Part shown: piece after piece, positions 1 to 8,579 of the stretch | How the letters are laid out: each line of letters opens with the position of its first letter | How positions within the stretch are numbered: position 1 is the stretch's first letter | Assembly: GCA_049999725.1 (NCBI GenBank) | Contig: JBNGIS010017848.1 | Coordinates: 21,199-50,997, forward strand | Length of the DNA: 29,799 bases | Origin: Haplomitrium mnioides | Taxonomy: Eukaryota > Marchantiophyta > Haplomitriopsida > Calobryales | Direction: 5' to 3' | Notes under the pieces: generated by a model | Database searches by the model: none | Seen by the model: the letters and a program-made list of their open reading frames with translations, nothing else | Told to the model about the DNA's origin: nothing | Position numbers and translations under genes: made by a program

Positions 1-190
1 ATCAAGGGGAGGTGAGAGGAGAATTCAGAGAGAAATTGATGAGAGGGAATTGAGAAGAAATCGGAGCGAGAGGAGAATTCAGGAGGAGTGAGGAGAAATT
101 CGAGAATTCGAGGAGGGGGAGAGCAGCTGCGAGGAGAATTCGAAGAAGGGAGAAGAGAATTCAGAGAAATCGGGGAGAGGAGAATTCAGT
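1..190. repeat. Purine-rich GAGGAGAATTC simple repeat
   Basis: Degenerate tandem repeats of a purine-rich word close to GAGGAGAATTC, seen at least six times with G/A-rich spacers. The plus strand is almost free of pyrimidines apart from the TTC of each unit. Short frames through it are Arg/Glu-rich and are a by-product of composition. It lies directly upstream of the ubiquitin-like relic and could be an old 5' leader or promoter-proximal GAGA tract, but nothing here proves that. Confidence 0.7.
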
Positions 191-224
191 GGCAGTGCAG
201 GAGGACCATCTCGCATTGCCAAAG

Positions 225-1110
225 AATTCGGTGGGAATGGCGGAATCAGAGCGTTTTGGAAGGGTGCTGTTGGTGCCTAACGTGGAGTATCAAGCCACGA
301 TTAGGTCTACAGTGAAGGCGTTTGTGGAGGGCATTTGTTTATTCCCGCAGATCTTCAGATTTTGGTGGCTCTCCTTTTCACACAATTAAGCGAAAAGGAA
401 TCCATTTAGAGCATTTACAAATGGTATGTCTGCCAACCCGAAACATAATTTCCGGACGTTCACTTGGATAAAGACAACTTTGTGTTCTACGGACGGGAAG
501 GGGGTTGAACTGTTGAAGTCGACAACAGTCGCAGGCTTGAGGAGTACCACATCCTAGAAAATTTGCTCTTGCATTTGAGTAGATTGCTCAAATCCTTAGC
601 TGAGAAAGGGGGACGAATTTTTGTAGAGACCAAGGATGGGATTCTCTAGCTGTTGGGGATATTCCACTCAACACATGTGGCCGTTTTGAAGCATTTTCTG
701 GAAAAGATGACGGGCATCCCGGTTCAACACCAGCTGTTGTCTTCGGTTGGATGAGATATGCACGATGACCTGTATGTGAGGGACTTTGATGGTCCACATC
801 AGATTTGCAAGGATTCCACTCTTGATCTCTGCAAGTCAAGGGACAACAACAACGAACAATCTCAGCGGCGGATGGCGGTAACTGTCAATGTAATGGGAGA
901 GCAGAGCTTTGTACTGGTGGTGCAGGCACGTGACTTGGTCCAGTCCATTCTCCAAGTGGTGCAGTCTCGACTGGTATCGCAGCCTGGCAGCAACAAATAA
1001 CTTTCTTTGGGAAGGTGCTGCAGGAGAAAAAAGCTTTGGTGATTACTACATTCATCCAAATTTCACTCTCCAAGTCACTGTTTTCCGCAGTCCTTTGAAA
1101 TCGCCTTCAA
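225..1110 (+). pseudogene. Relic of a tandem ubiquitin-like-domain gene (about four UBL repeats)
   Basis: Translation shows repeated beta-grasp ubiquitin-like signatures, none identical to ubiquitin. UBL1 (about 225-440) has TVKAFVEGI followed by PQIFRF, then after a frame change HTIKRKGIHLEHL, matching the VKAKI..GIP..QQRLIF and YNIQKESTLHL segments of ubiquitin. UBL2 (458-605) keeps only a C-terminal half: FVFYGRE and LEEYHILENLLLHL. UBL3 (608-835) is complete: RIFVETKDG, LKHFLEKMTGIPVQHQLL, KDSTLDL. UBL4 (872-1105) has MAVTVNVMGEQSFVLVV, then GIAAWQQQITFFGKVLQEKK in a second frame and DYYIHPNFTLQVTVF in a third. UBL2, UBL3 and the start of UBL4 share one frame, with stops at 506, 647, 752 and 998. 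No C-terminal Gly-Gly is seen at the UBL3 or UBL4 ends. The repeats differ strongly from one another, so this is not a recent processed polyubiquitin copy. Family assignment is by eye; the parent gene's role is unknown. Confidence 0.72.
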
Positions 1111-3087
1111 TGAAGGTTGCAGATACCACCTAGTCACGTGAGAACGTAGGCGCAATTGAGGAATAGAAACCGGAATCAATCTGATGCATACCAGCAAAGG
1201 CCACAACAAGGGAATGATTACCATCCTAGTTCTCACCACAAGCACAATGTCAGATTTGAAAAGAAAGGTGGGCCACACACTTCAACCACTCACAGAGCGG
1301 AATTTTGTTCTTCAAAGAATTTTGCTCAAAGATCCAAAATCTCTCTGACCTATCTCGGGGAAGGAGATAGAAAAGTTTAAGGTCGGATTTGTGGAGAGAA
1401 AGCAATCGCCGGGTAGTAGCCCCGTTTGTTGTGGTCCTAATGTTGGTAAAATTTTGCTACTAGATTGTTCACCAAAAAATTTGTAAGGGGGTTTTCAATT
1501 TTGATGGTAATATTGGTTGACTGAAACTAATAGTAAGATCTAAAATTGGTTGTGGGCGAGTTCACCAGAAAATGTCAAGAGCATTAAATGAGATCTCTCG
1601 CCGCATTTTTGTGAGGGTATAGCCTCATGCAAGGGTTTATTGTATCCATCATCCGTAGAGAGTTGGGAAGCAAGGAGAGGAGTAAGTAGTTGGGTAAGGA
1701 GTTGGAAGTAGATCAAAGGAAGAGGCAAACGTGGGTTGTGTGCAAGGCATTTTTGGCCAATAAGGTTACTTTCAGCGGATTAGTGGAGGGCTTTGGATGG
1801 TGAAGTAGACTTGCTCCTTAAATCTATTTTGTGCATAGTTTCACTTCTTCAGCAACGTTGTACCACATGGAACTCCAAGCCTCTACCACTACTTGGGAGG
1901 ACAACTAGGGAAGATCCCTCCTCTAGAGCCAACAAAGGTGAGCTTAGAACTATTGAGTGAAGGATTTGTTGGGGCAATCTAGGCCAAAAGTAAAATCTAG
2001 TGGTATTCTGTGTATTCTGGTGAGGTATGTTCCCAGGATAAGAGTAAGGAGGCAAGAATTGGGCAGCAAGTTGGAGTGCGTGTGCAACCAGTAATCAAGA
2101 GGAGTACCTCCTTGGTGAGGGAGTCACAAGAAACACCTTCTATAGGGCGTAAGTACAACTCTCTCATATGAAATAGTGTGTGAGCGAGTGGATGTGGTGA
2201 GAACAAGAGGAAAGCCAAGAATTAAGGGTTGCAAACAATTGCTTTGGGGTTGTGGGAGCTGGAGGAGCAATCTGATCTAAAAACCAGCAGTTGGGATCAA
2301 TAAAGGGGCAGCTCGTGGGGGTAAGAGAAGGACCAGGGTGATCAAAATAGGACCTCAAGCCGCCAACAATCTGAGGGCAACACCAACTAGAAAAGAAGAC
2401 AATCAGGCAACACCAACTAGAAAAGAAGACAATCAAGATCAAGCAAACTCAAGCAACACCAACTAGAAAAGAAGACAATCAAGATCAAGCAAACTCTTGA
2501 TTTGAGGAATTGGTAACACCGTTTCAAGGGTTCCTTTCTGTCTATTATTGTGGTAGTTTTGGGTGTGTAGCTTTAGCATGTAGACATTCTGATTTCTGCA
2601 ATAGTGTTAGGAAGAGCATGTGAGGATAATCAAGACAACACTAGAGAGAGTAGGTTGTCATTTTATATAATAGATTTAAATTCTGTTTTTAGAAGTAGAT
2701 TTCATCATATGAGAGAGGAAGAGCGAGGGCTAGGGACAAGTTCTAGAGATGGAAACCTGGAATCACAAATCTGGACCTGGTACCAAGGAGGGATCAGATC
2801 TGTAATTCATGTACTCTATAAACCAGCCACCTTCACATGGGTGTAAGCAAGAACAAAGTTGGGTAAAGCTCTCATTGGGTCCCTCAAAACTCTTATCTAG
2901 GCCTGAGGTTGATATGGACAAGATTGCAAGTGGATAGGAAATCAAAGAAGAATGCACAAACCTAAACCAAAACAATTCCAACACCCTCTTTAATGCTCAA
3001 ATCGACAAAGAGTCAGTTCCTTGCAACAAAAAGTATCCCACAATTCTTTATTTTGGAGCCTACGACAAGGTGGGGTTGTTTTCTTAG
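1111..3087. other. Unassigned DNA between UBL relic and solo LTR
   Basis: No protein domain, RNA gene or LTR boundary was recognised on either strand. A short stretch at 1156-1260 reads Asn/Gln/His-rich in one frame (QRPQQGNDYHPSSHHKHN) and might be a tail of the UBL relic or a gag-like low-complexity remnant, but has no diagnostic motif. A three-copy tandem repeat lies at 2377-2497. The rest is mixed-composition sequence with frequent stops. Confidence 0.5.
2377..2497. repeat. Three-copy short tandem repeat
   Basis: The 29-bp word starting GCAACACCAACTAGAAAAGA occurs at 2377, 2407 and 2453. Copies 2 and 3 are both followed by AAGATCAAGCAAACTC, so the array grew first with a period of 30 bp and then with a period of 46 bp. 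No coding role is apparent. Confidence 0.85.
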
Positions 3088-3214
3088 CATAGTGTAACGG
3101 ACACCAACTTTAGGAAGCAAAGACTAAAACTAGAGAAAAATATAGACACAATTATGTCTAGAAAGTCATTGCTAAGTTAGAGTACGAACAAGCGGTGGTT
3201 ATTTAAGAGAGAGT

Positions 3215-3344
3215 GACACGTGGCAAAATGAGGGAAAGTCAACGAATTAAAGTGAAACAAGAAGAACATCTTAAGAGGATAAGGACACGTGGCAAGTGCA
3301 GAATTAAAGAGTAATGGAAGGTTCTAAAGATAAGGACACGTGGC
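3215..3344 (+). promoter_or_regulatory. Three G-box motifs (GACACGTGGC) in solo LTR
   Basis: The exact decamer GACACGTGGC occurs at 3215-3224, 3284-3293 and 3335-3344. The core CACGTG is the plant G-box bound by bZIP and bHLH factors, and the ACGTGGC context is ABRE-like. The copies lie about 130-260 bp upstream of the LTR TATA box, within the presumed U3. Two are followed by similar sequence (AAGTGCAGAATTAAAG, GGATGCAGAACTAAAG), so they belong to a degenerate tandem repeat. Function is inferred from the motif only. Confidence 0.6.
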
Positions 3345-3472
3345 GGATGCAGAACTAAAGTAGAAGGTGGTCCAATGAGAGAGAGATAGAAAAGGGGGGT
3401 CCAATGAGAGGAGGAGAGATAAAGAACCAATCGGGTTCTTCCACCTATGTAAGCAAGTTGTTTTCTATTGAG

Positions 3473-3480
3473 TATATAAA
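3473..3480 (+). promoter_or_regulatory. TATA box of solo LTR
   Basis: TATATAAA lies downstream of the G-boxes and about 112 bp before the LTR end, a normal place for the U3 promoter with transcription starting near 3500. This fixes the LTR orientation as plus. Confidence 0.65.
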
Positions 3481-3619
3481 GAAGGGAGAGTGCCTTGTTA
3501 GGCATCTCTTACCTTGTGAGCTTGAAGTCTCTTTTGTGCGCTAACTTCTTGTACTTGTCCTAACTTATGTGTTGTGTATGTGTAGTGTTACACATAGCAC
3601 CCCAGCGGCAGAGCCAACA

Positions 3620-4638
3620 TTATACTTAGTAGAATCAAACTACTTATATAGTGCGATTTAATAAATTTTGTACTTAATACAACCATACTTGCATATGGTG
3701 CATTTTGAAAAACTTTGTACTTAAAACAATAAATACTTGCACAATTATGGTGTATTTTGAGAAACTTTATACTTAATACAACCACATTTTTGAAAACTTT
3801 ATACTTATTGGAACCAAAGTATTTACTTTGTACTTAAGGAAACTACATCGTTAAAAACTTTCTAATTAGTAGAACCAAAGTACTTACATGGTACACTTTA
3901 AAAGGGTTTGTACTTAATGCAACAACATTTTCAAAAACTTTGTACTTAGTAGAACCAAAGTCTTAGATGGTGTATTTTAAAAAACTTTGTATTTAATACA
4001 ACTATATTTTTAAAAAGTTTGTACTTAGTAGAACCAAATTACCTACATAGTGCATTTTGAAAACATTTCTCTTTAATACAACCACACTTTGAAAAACTTT
4101 GTATTGGACAACTTTGAAAAACTTTATTCTTAGTAGAACCAAAAAGACTTATATGGAATTTTGGTACTTAATACAACCAAAGTACTTGTATAGTGCATTT
4201 TGAAGACTTTCTATTTAATAGAACCAAAGAACTTACATGGTGCATTTTGAAAAAATTTGTACTTAATACAACCACATTTTGAAAAACTTTACACTTAGTA
4301 CAACCAAAGTACTTACATGTTGTATTTTGAAAAACTTTCAACTTAATGCAACCAAAGTAATTCCACAATTATGGTGTATTTTCACAATTGTTTTACTTAG
4401 TGAAACCAGAGTACTTGCATGGTGCATTTTGAAAAACTTTGTAATTAATACAACCAAAGTACTTGCATAATTATGGTAAATTAAAAAAAAAAAACCTTAT
4501 ACTTGGTAGAGCTGAAGTACTTACATGGTGCATTTTTAAAAACTTTGTATTAAACACAACCAAACTACTTGCACAGTTATGGTCGATTTTTAAAAACTTT
4601 CTACTTAGTTGTATCAAAGTACTTACATTGTGCATTTT
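3620..4638. repeat. AT-rich satellite array, left block
   Basis: Tandem units alternate between a version with TACTTAGTAGAACCAAAG and a version with TACTTAATACAACCAAAG. Each is followed by ACTTACATGGTGCA or TTGCACAATTATGGTGGA and then TTTTGAAAAACTTT. Single units are roughly 50 bp and the alternating pair about 100 bp; shortened units of about 32 bp also occur. Copies are diverged. The array is cut at 4638 by chromovirus E1 and resumes at 21663 in the same phase. Frames through it (Lys/Phe/Leu/His-rich on the minus strand) are products of the repeat, not genes. Confidence 0.9.
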
Positions 4639-5077
4639 TGTAAAAGAACTCAAAAACCTACTGCCAAATAAGTAACACTTAAGGATAACTCTAAAAGAGT
4701 TACACAACTAAAAGCCAATAAGCAACCAACACTTAAGTATAACTCTAAAAAAGTTACACAACTAAAAGCCAATAAGCAAACCAAAGCCAAGAGTATTAGC
4801 CAAAGCCAAGCAACCAAAGAGAAAAATCGAATTGAGAAGAACTCCAGAATGGGAAGTGGGGCTAAGAAGCCCTTCTATTTATACAAGAGAAGAGGGTGTC
4901 ATCCCTCTTTCTTCACTTACAAGTCACTTCTAACTTCAGCCCTAAAAGTGACTCTCTACTTAAAGTGACTTCGAAGGTAAGTAATCTAATCTCAACCCTA
5001 AAAGTGACTCATAATCACTTCTTTTACCCCTCTCTATTTTCTTATAAATAGCACAACCTTATGCTTGTACTATAACA
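4639..5077 (-). repeat. E1 3' LTR (LTR A)
   Basis: 439 bp, against 380 bp for the partner LTR at 21278-21657. Most of the excess is a 54-bp tandem duplication: 4674-4727 and 4728-4782 both start AACACTTAAG and end in CAATAAGCAA followed by CC or ACC. A minus-strand TATA box (TATAAATAG, within 4868-4885) and several GTCACTTTT-type motifs are present as in the other copies. Confidence 0.92.
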
Positions 5078-5093
5078 TAATCTCCACCTTTTA
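5078..5093 (-). promoter_or_regulatory. E1 polypurine tract
   Basis: On the minus strand AAAAGGTGGAGATTA directly abuts the start of the 3' LTR, as expected for the plus-strand DNA primer of a Ty3/gypsy element. It begins within the terminal TAA of the pol frame, so coding sequence and PPT touch. Confidence 0.75.
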
Positions 5094-5661
5094 ATCGATG
5101 ACGTCCTTGTCGTTGCCGCAACTTTTAAATATTTGAATAGCCTCTTGAGCATTCTCAAGATTTGAAAAAGGTTCCTAAGTGGTATCATGAAGTGGATAGC
5201 CTTTCTACAAAACCTTGTATTGAACTTGTGGATGTCGTCATCACTTGACAACTCTTTTTGCCAAAATGCGGTTCACTTCAAATTCTTCATGATCATCAAG
5301 AACAATAGCTGGAGGAGGAAGTTGAACACGATTTGGAAAAGAAGATGGACTAGAAACAAAAGGCTCAAGTTTAGACACATTGAACACATGATGAATCTTC
5401 ATATGAAGAGGAAGATCAAGTTTATAAGCAATGGGAGAAATAACATGAGAAATAGAGAAAGGACCAGTCCAAGTAGAAGATAACTTACAAACTTGAGTAT
5501 CTAAAGACAATAGGAGATCGTGAGTGGATAATATAACTTGGTCACCTAAAATATAAGAGCAATCATGACAACGACTATCAACATATTTTTTTCCCCGATT
5601 TTGAGCAATAGTAAGATGGTTGCAAGCATCTTACAAGGAAGAAGATAAACAAGAAAAAAAA
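5091..5661 (-). pseudogene. E1 integrase C-terminus: GPY/F domain and chromodomain
   Basis: The minus-strand frame carries the linker helix (AQNRGKKYVDSRCHD), then STWTGPFSISHV and IHHVFNVSKLEPF, the GPY/F module of Ty3/gypsy integrases. A chromodomain follows: HEEFEVNRILAKR, YKVL*KGYP, HDTT*EP and NLENAQEAIQIF, terminating in TAA at 5091. In functional chromodomains the two starred sites are Trp (KWKGYP, TWEP); here both are TAG (5205-5207 and 5174-5176), consistent with G-to-A mutation of TGG. Two further TGA codons lie at 5238-5243. The chromodomain is thought to tether integration to marked chromatin. This exon-like piece continues the integrase interrupted at 6702 by E3 and at 5661 by E2. 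Confidence 0.88.
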
Positions 5662-5687
5662 TGTAAAAGAATCTCAAAGACCAAATC
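5662..5687 (-). repeat. E2 3' LTR stub (26 bp)
   Basis: Matches the first 26 bp of LTR B at 6185 and joins directly to gag sequence on its right. It is the only trace of the second LTR of E2 and marks the deletion junction. Confidence 0.85.
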
Positions 5688-6115
5688 CTGAAAATGTGTC
5701 ATATAACTTCTCACTGTACCAAGTTGCTTCAATTCGGCCAATCGATCTCTTGCTACTTTTGACGCATTTACAACTCTAAATCTTGAAATCACTCCTTCTT
5801 TGAACTCATGCCAAGAAACAATAGGAGCAACAAATCCACGTTGTGCTTGTTCTATTTGATATCTCCACCAAGTCTTTGCAACTCTTTCTAATTGGCTTGT
5901 CGCAAATAGAATTCGCCGACTATCCTCTCTAATGTTTGTAGCTTCAAAATATTGTTCACAATCAAAATAAAGTTCTCACAAGCACCACAAGTCACCTTTC
6001 CATTATATGCTTTTGGCGTTGGAAATTGCCCATAACTCTCTTCTTCTCGAAACATTGCTCCTTCTTTTATTCCCACATCCAAAAGGCGTGAAAGATGTTC
6101 AAGTCATTGTTCCAT
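5688..6115 (-). pseudogene. E2 gag, N-terminal fragment
   Basis: A minus-strand frame from ATG at 6115 reads MEQ, a TGA, then HLSRLLDVGIKEGAMF, EEESYGQFPTPKAYNGKVTC and ENFIL, nearly the same as gag of E4 at 26133 onwards. A frameshift near 5945 breaks the alignment; later homology (LGGDIK in place of WWRYQI) is in a shifted frame. The sequence ends at 5688 where gag is fused to LTR remnant. Equivalent full gag proteins form the particle and bind RNA; this fragment cannot. Confidence 0.8.
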
Positions 6116-6171
6116 TGCTTGAATCACCTCCTCTTGATTCTCCATGTAGCTCATACCAAAAACAAACCATA

Positions 6172-6184
6172 GCTCTGATACCAA
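6172..6184 (-). promoter_or_regulatory. E2 primer-binding site (tRNA-iMet type)
   Basis: The minus strand reads TTGGTATCAGAGC immediately after the LTR end. TGGTATCAGAGC is the standard plant PBS complementary to the 3' end of initiator tRNA-Met. Confidence 0.9.
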
Positions 6185-6617
6185 TGTAAAAGAATCTCAA
6201 AGACCAAATCCAAATGAGTAAGAACTCATGGCAAACTCTAATAGAGTTCTTCAACCAAAAGCAACTCAAGGTCCAAGCTAAAACCAAGAGTGCAAGCAAA
6301 AACCAAGCAACCAAAGAACCCAAGTGATTCGAAAGGAACTCCAGAATGAGGAGTGGGGCTAAGAAGCCCTTCTATTTATACAAAAGAAGAGGGTCTCATC
6401 CCTCTTACTTCACTTACAAGTCACTTCTCATTTTAGCCCTAAACGTGACTCTCTACCAAAAGTAACTTCAAATGCAAGTAACCTAAAAGTGACTCTTCAC
6501 CAAAAGTAACTTCAAAGGCAAGTAATCTAATCTTACCCTAAAAGTGACTCACTACCACTTCCTTCACTCCTCTTTATTTTCTTATAAATAGCACAACCTT
6601 ATGCTTGTACTATTACA
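6185..6617 (-). repeat. E2 5' LTR (LTR B)
   Basis: 433 bp, TGTAAAAGAATC...CTATTACA on the plus strand. It aligns best with LTR D of E4, sharing CTCAAAGACCAAATCCAAAT and the region with CAAGAGTGCAAGCAAAAACC. It is about 44 bp longer than LTR D because of an extra copy of the motif block AAGTAACTTCAAA(T/G)GCAAGTAA within 6460-6530. Confidence 0.9.
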
Positions 6618-6702
6618 AAAAGTAGAAATACTTGGAACATTAGAAGAAAAGGGAGAAAGAAAACCATCGAAACCAAGAGTATGTTGACTTGAATTAAGAA
6701 AG
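6618..6702 (-). pseudogene. E1 integrase fragment between E3 and E2
   Basis: An 85-bp island of E1. On the minus strand it reads FLNSSQHTLGFDGFLSPF, which continues the integrase core ending ...IGFSPFFL at 17591 onwards (the FFLNYGQHP region of relatives) and leads to the GPY/F part ending at 5661. It includes the left GAAAG target duplication of E3 (6698-6702). Confidence 0.75.
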
Positions 6703-8579
6703 TGTCAACCCCATGGTCGGAGCCTTAACTCTTTTCCGACAGAGTTTCTCCCGATTAAAGGCTGACTTAGTGTTTCAGGACCTTTTGTGGGAGGGGCTTT
6801 GCACTGAATGGACCCCAACTTCTGCTTACCAGACAAGAAAGACTCCACAACACCCAAGTACAACACCTCCAATACCCACAGATGCTGGTCACACCCCTTT
6901 TTTCAGGCCTTAACCTTGAAATGTGCCACTTGGAAGACAAGGGACGATGGGACAGAGCATCTGATTCTTGGCTGCAGTGGTCTCTTGGGGAGCCTTGGTT
7001 GATTCGTGGTTGCCCTACAATCTTGGCCACTATCCCACGATTGCCTCAACAACCCACCTGCTCATACATATCCATTTCCTCAAACCACCCGTTATACAAA
7101 AGGGAGCAAGTCCTAGTATCCAAATATCACAATTACAATGTGGGTAGTCCTGACTTCCCCTGTCCAAGGCGTTCTCAGGATTGGACAATTGAAATACAAG
7201 CCTTCTAAAACTAGGAATATCACAAAACTACAAACAAAACACAAATCTAAACAACACATGTAAATAGGAAAACACTGGTACTTGCACACTGCCCTACCGA
7301 CAATCCAATCTTCTTCCACCTCTCAAGAACCAATCAATCCTCCTTCAGCTCCCATCAACCACTCCAGTTCTCCTCCAATCCTTGAGCCACCCAACCTCAG
7401 TCAGATAGTTTTTCAACTTCCTTTGCCAGAAGCCCTAAATTTACTTCCTCAGGCTTGGAAGAGGATTTCTTTACCTTCCACCTCTGGAAGACAGTCCCCA
7501 CAACTACTGGCCACCCACTCCACCTTGAGCTTCGACTGGATATTCTATGCAACGCGCAGGCACTAACACAACCACTTCTCTTTTGGGTCCTCTTGAGATT
7601 ATGATCAGAAACGCCCCCAAGTGCCCCTATGATTGATGCTCCTGCACAAACGAAGCTGAGATGACCCCAAGACCCCCCTTGGCAGCCTCCCACAAATTCA
7701 AGTCGACAAAATCCCTTCAAATTCACTTGGCGATCCACCTCCACATGCTTGGTTCACCTACAACAATGAGCCCACCTGGATTGCCTGAGACTCTAGAGCC
7801 CCCACGCTCACCGATTCTCAGCACCCCTCCAATCCACCTCCACCCCCATTGGTCTCCTTGCACGAGTCCACTCCCCACATGTGAATCTTGGCTGAAATCT
7901 CTCCTCTCTCCCTCGCTGCCTCTTCCTCTCGAGTTTGGTCTCCCACTCTCAATTTTGCATGAACAACAAACCCTTCAATCTGGTCGCGATCCCAGCTATA
8001 CCCCCCATGCCGCGGGCGTCCCCTTGCAACCAATTCTTGATCAAGATCAACCCTCTCCTCTTCGCTGGACTTTGGCAGTTTTTCTCGTTGGCCTCTATTT
8101 CTTGAGAAGCTGACACCTGCCAGCCAGCCTGCGTCTAACAGTATCGATTGAAGCATTCAAGATCGAGGAAGGAAGATTTTCGGAGAACTCTTGGCTGAAC
8201 CCTGCCTTCGATTTGTAGTGCTCTCCTTTGCAGATTTTCGACCAGGATCGCCTCGCCGTTGGACGCCTCAGCAATCCCGTAGCAATCCCGGTTCGATTCC
8301 TTCGAAGTATCTTGTTGAACGCGGATTTGCAGTTGGGTCAAAGAGGTTCTTCTCGCAAAGTAATTCGAAGGAATCCATTTGGAGAAGATTGGGCTTGCAG
8401 AAGAAGGATCGCGCGACGCTTCCCGCGGTTGGCTCTCAATCATCCTGGATTTCCTCACTCCCAAGCTCCCGTGATCGCCCGCAGACCCTCGCAAGCCGCC
8501 ACGTGTCCGCAAAATCCCTCGCAACCTCGTCGTTGCTTCTCGGAACCCCGCCGTCGCTTCGCGGAACCCCACAGTCGCC

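Larger units (their letters stand above)
3093..3592 (+). mobile_element. Solo LTR (500 bp) with 5-bp TSD
   Basis: The segment begins TGTAAC and ends GTTACA, a 6-bp terminal inverted repeat with canonical TG...CA ends. It is flanked by identical CATAG pentamers at 3088-3092 and 3593-3597. No internal region, primer-binding site or polypurine tract follows, so this is a solo LTR left by recombination between the two LTRs of a full element. A TATA box (3473-3480) about 120 bp before the right end indicates plus orientation. It sits at the left margin of the satellite array and is unrelated in sequence to the chromovirus or giant LTRs in the window. Confidence 0.9.
5662..6617 (-). mobile_element. 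E2: deletion derivative of a sister chromovirus inside E1
   Basis: On the minus strand E2 consists of a 5' LTR (6185-6617), a perfect iMet-type PBS, and the first part of gag. It then jumps straight into the last 26 bp of its 3' LTR (5662-5687, TGTAAAAGAATCTCAAAG on the plus strand, identical to the start of LTR B). Protease, RT, integrase and most of the 3' LTR were lost in one deletion. Flanks are AAAAA (5657-5661) and AAAAG (6618-6622), a 4/5 match consistent with a mutated TSD. E1 integrase sequence lies on both sides, showing E2 inserted into E1. Its LTR belongs to the subfamily of E4, not that of E1. Confidence 0.85.

Noticed and set aside
2164-2442. Frame with repeated MILIVFFSSWCC-like segments
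   Set aside because: The repetition comes from the 29-bp DNA tandem repeat at 2377-2497, not from a protein repeat.
3239-3505. 88-codon minus-strand frame within the solo LTR
   Set aside because: It lies across U3 repeats and the TATA box with no domain signature; not coding.
3620-4638. CRISPR-like array of repeats and spacers
   Set aside because: The units are contiguous diverged satellite copies without unique spacers, and the setting is a plant genome.
6185-6617. LTR B as the partner LTR of the 4639-5077 LTR (a 2-kb element)
   Set aside because: LTR B is of the other subfamily, has E1 integrase on both outer sides, and its own 3' stub is at 5662-5687. The ATTTT duplication pairs 4639 with 21657.
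8290-8300. GGTTCGATTCC, an exact tRNA B-box, also at 14767-14777
   Set aside because: The flanking bases do not form a T-stem or acceptor stem and no A-box is at the right distance, so no tRNA or SINE was called.
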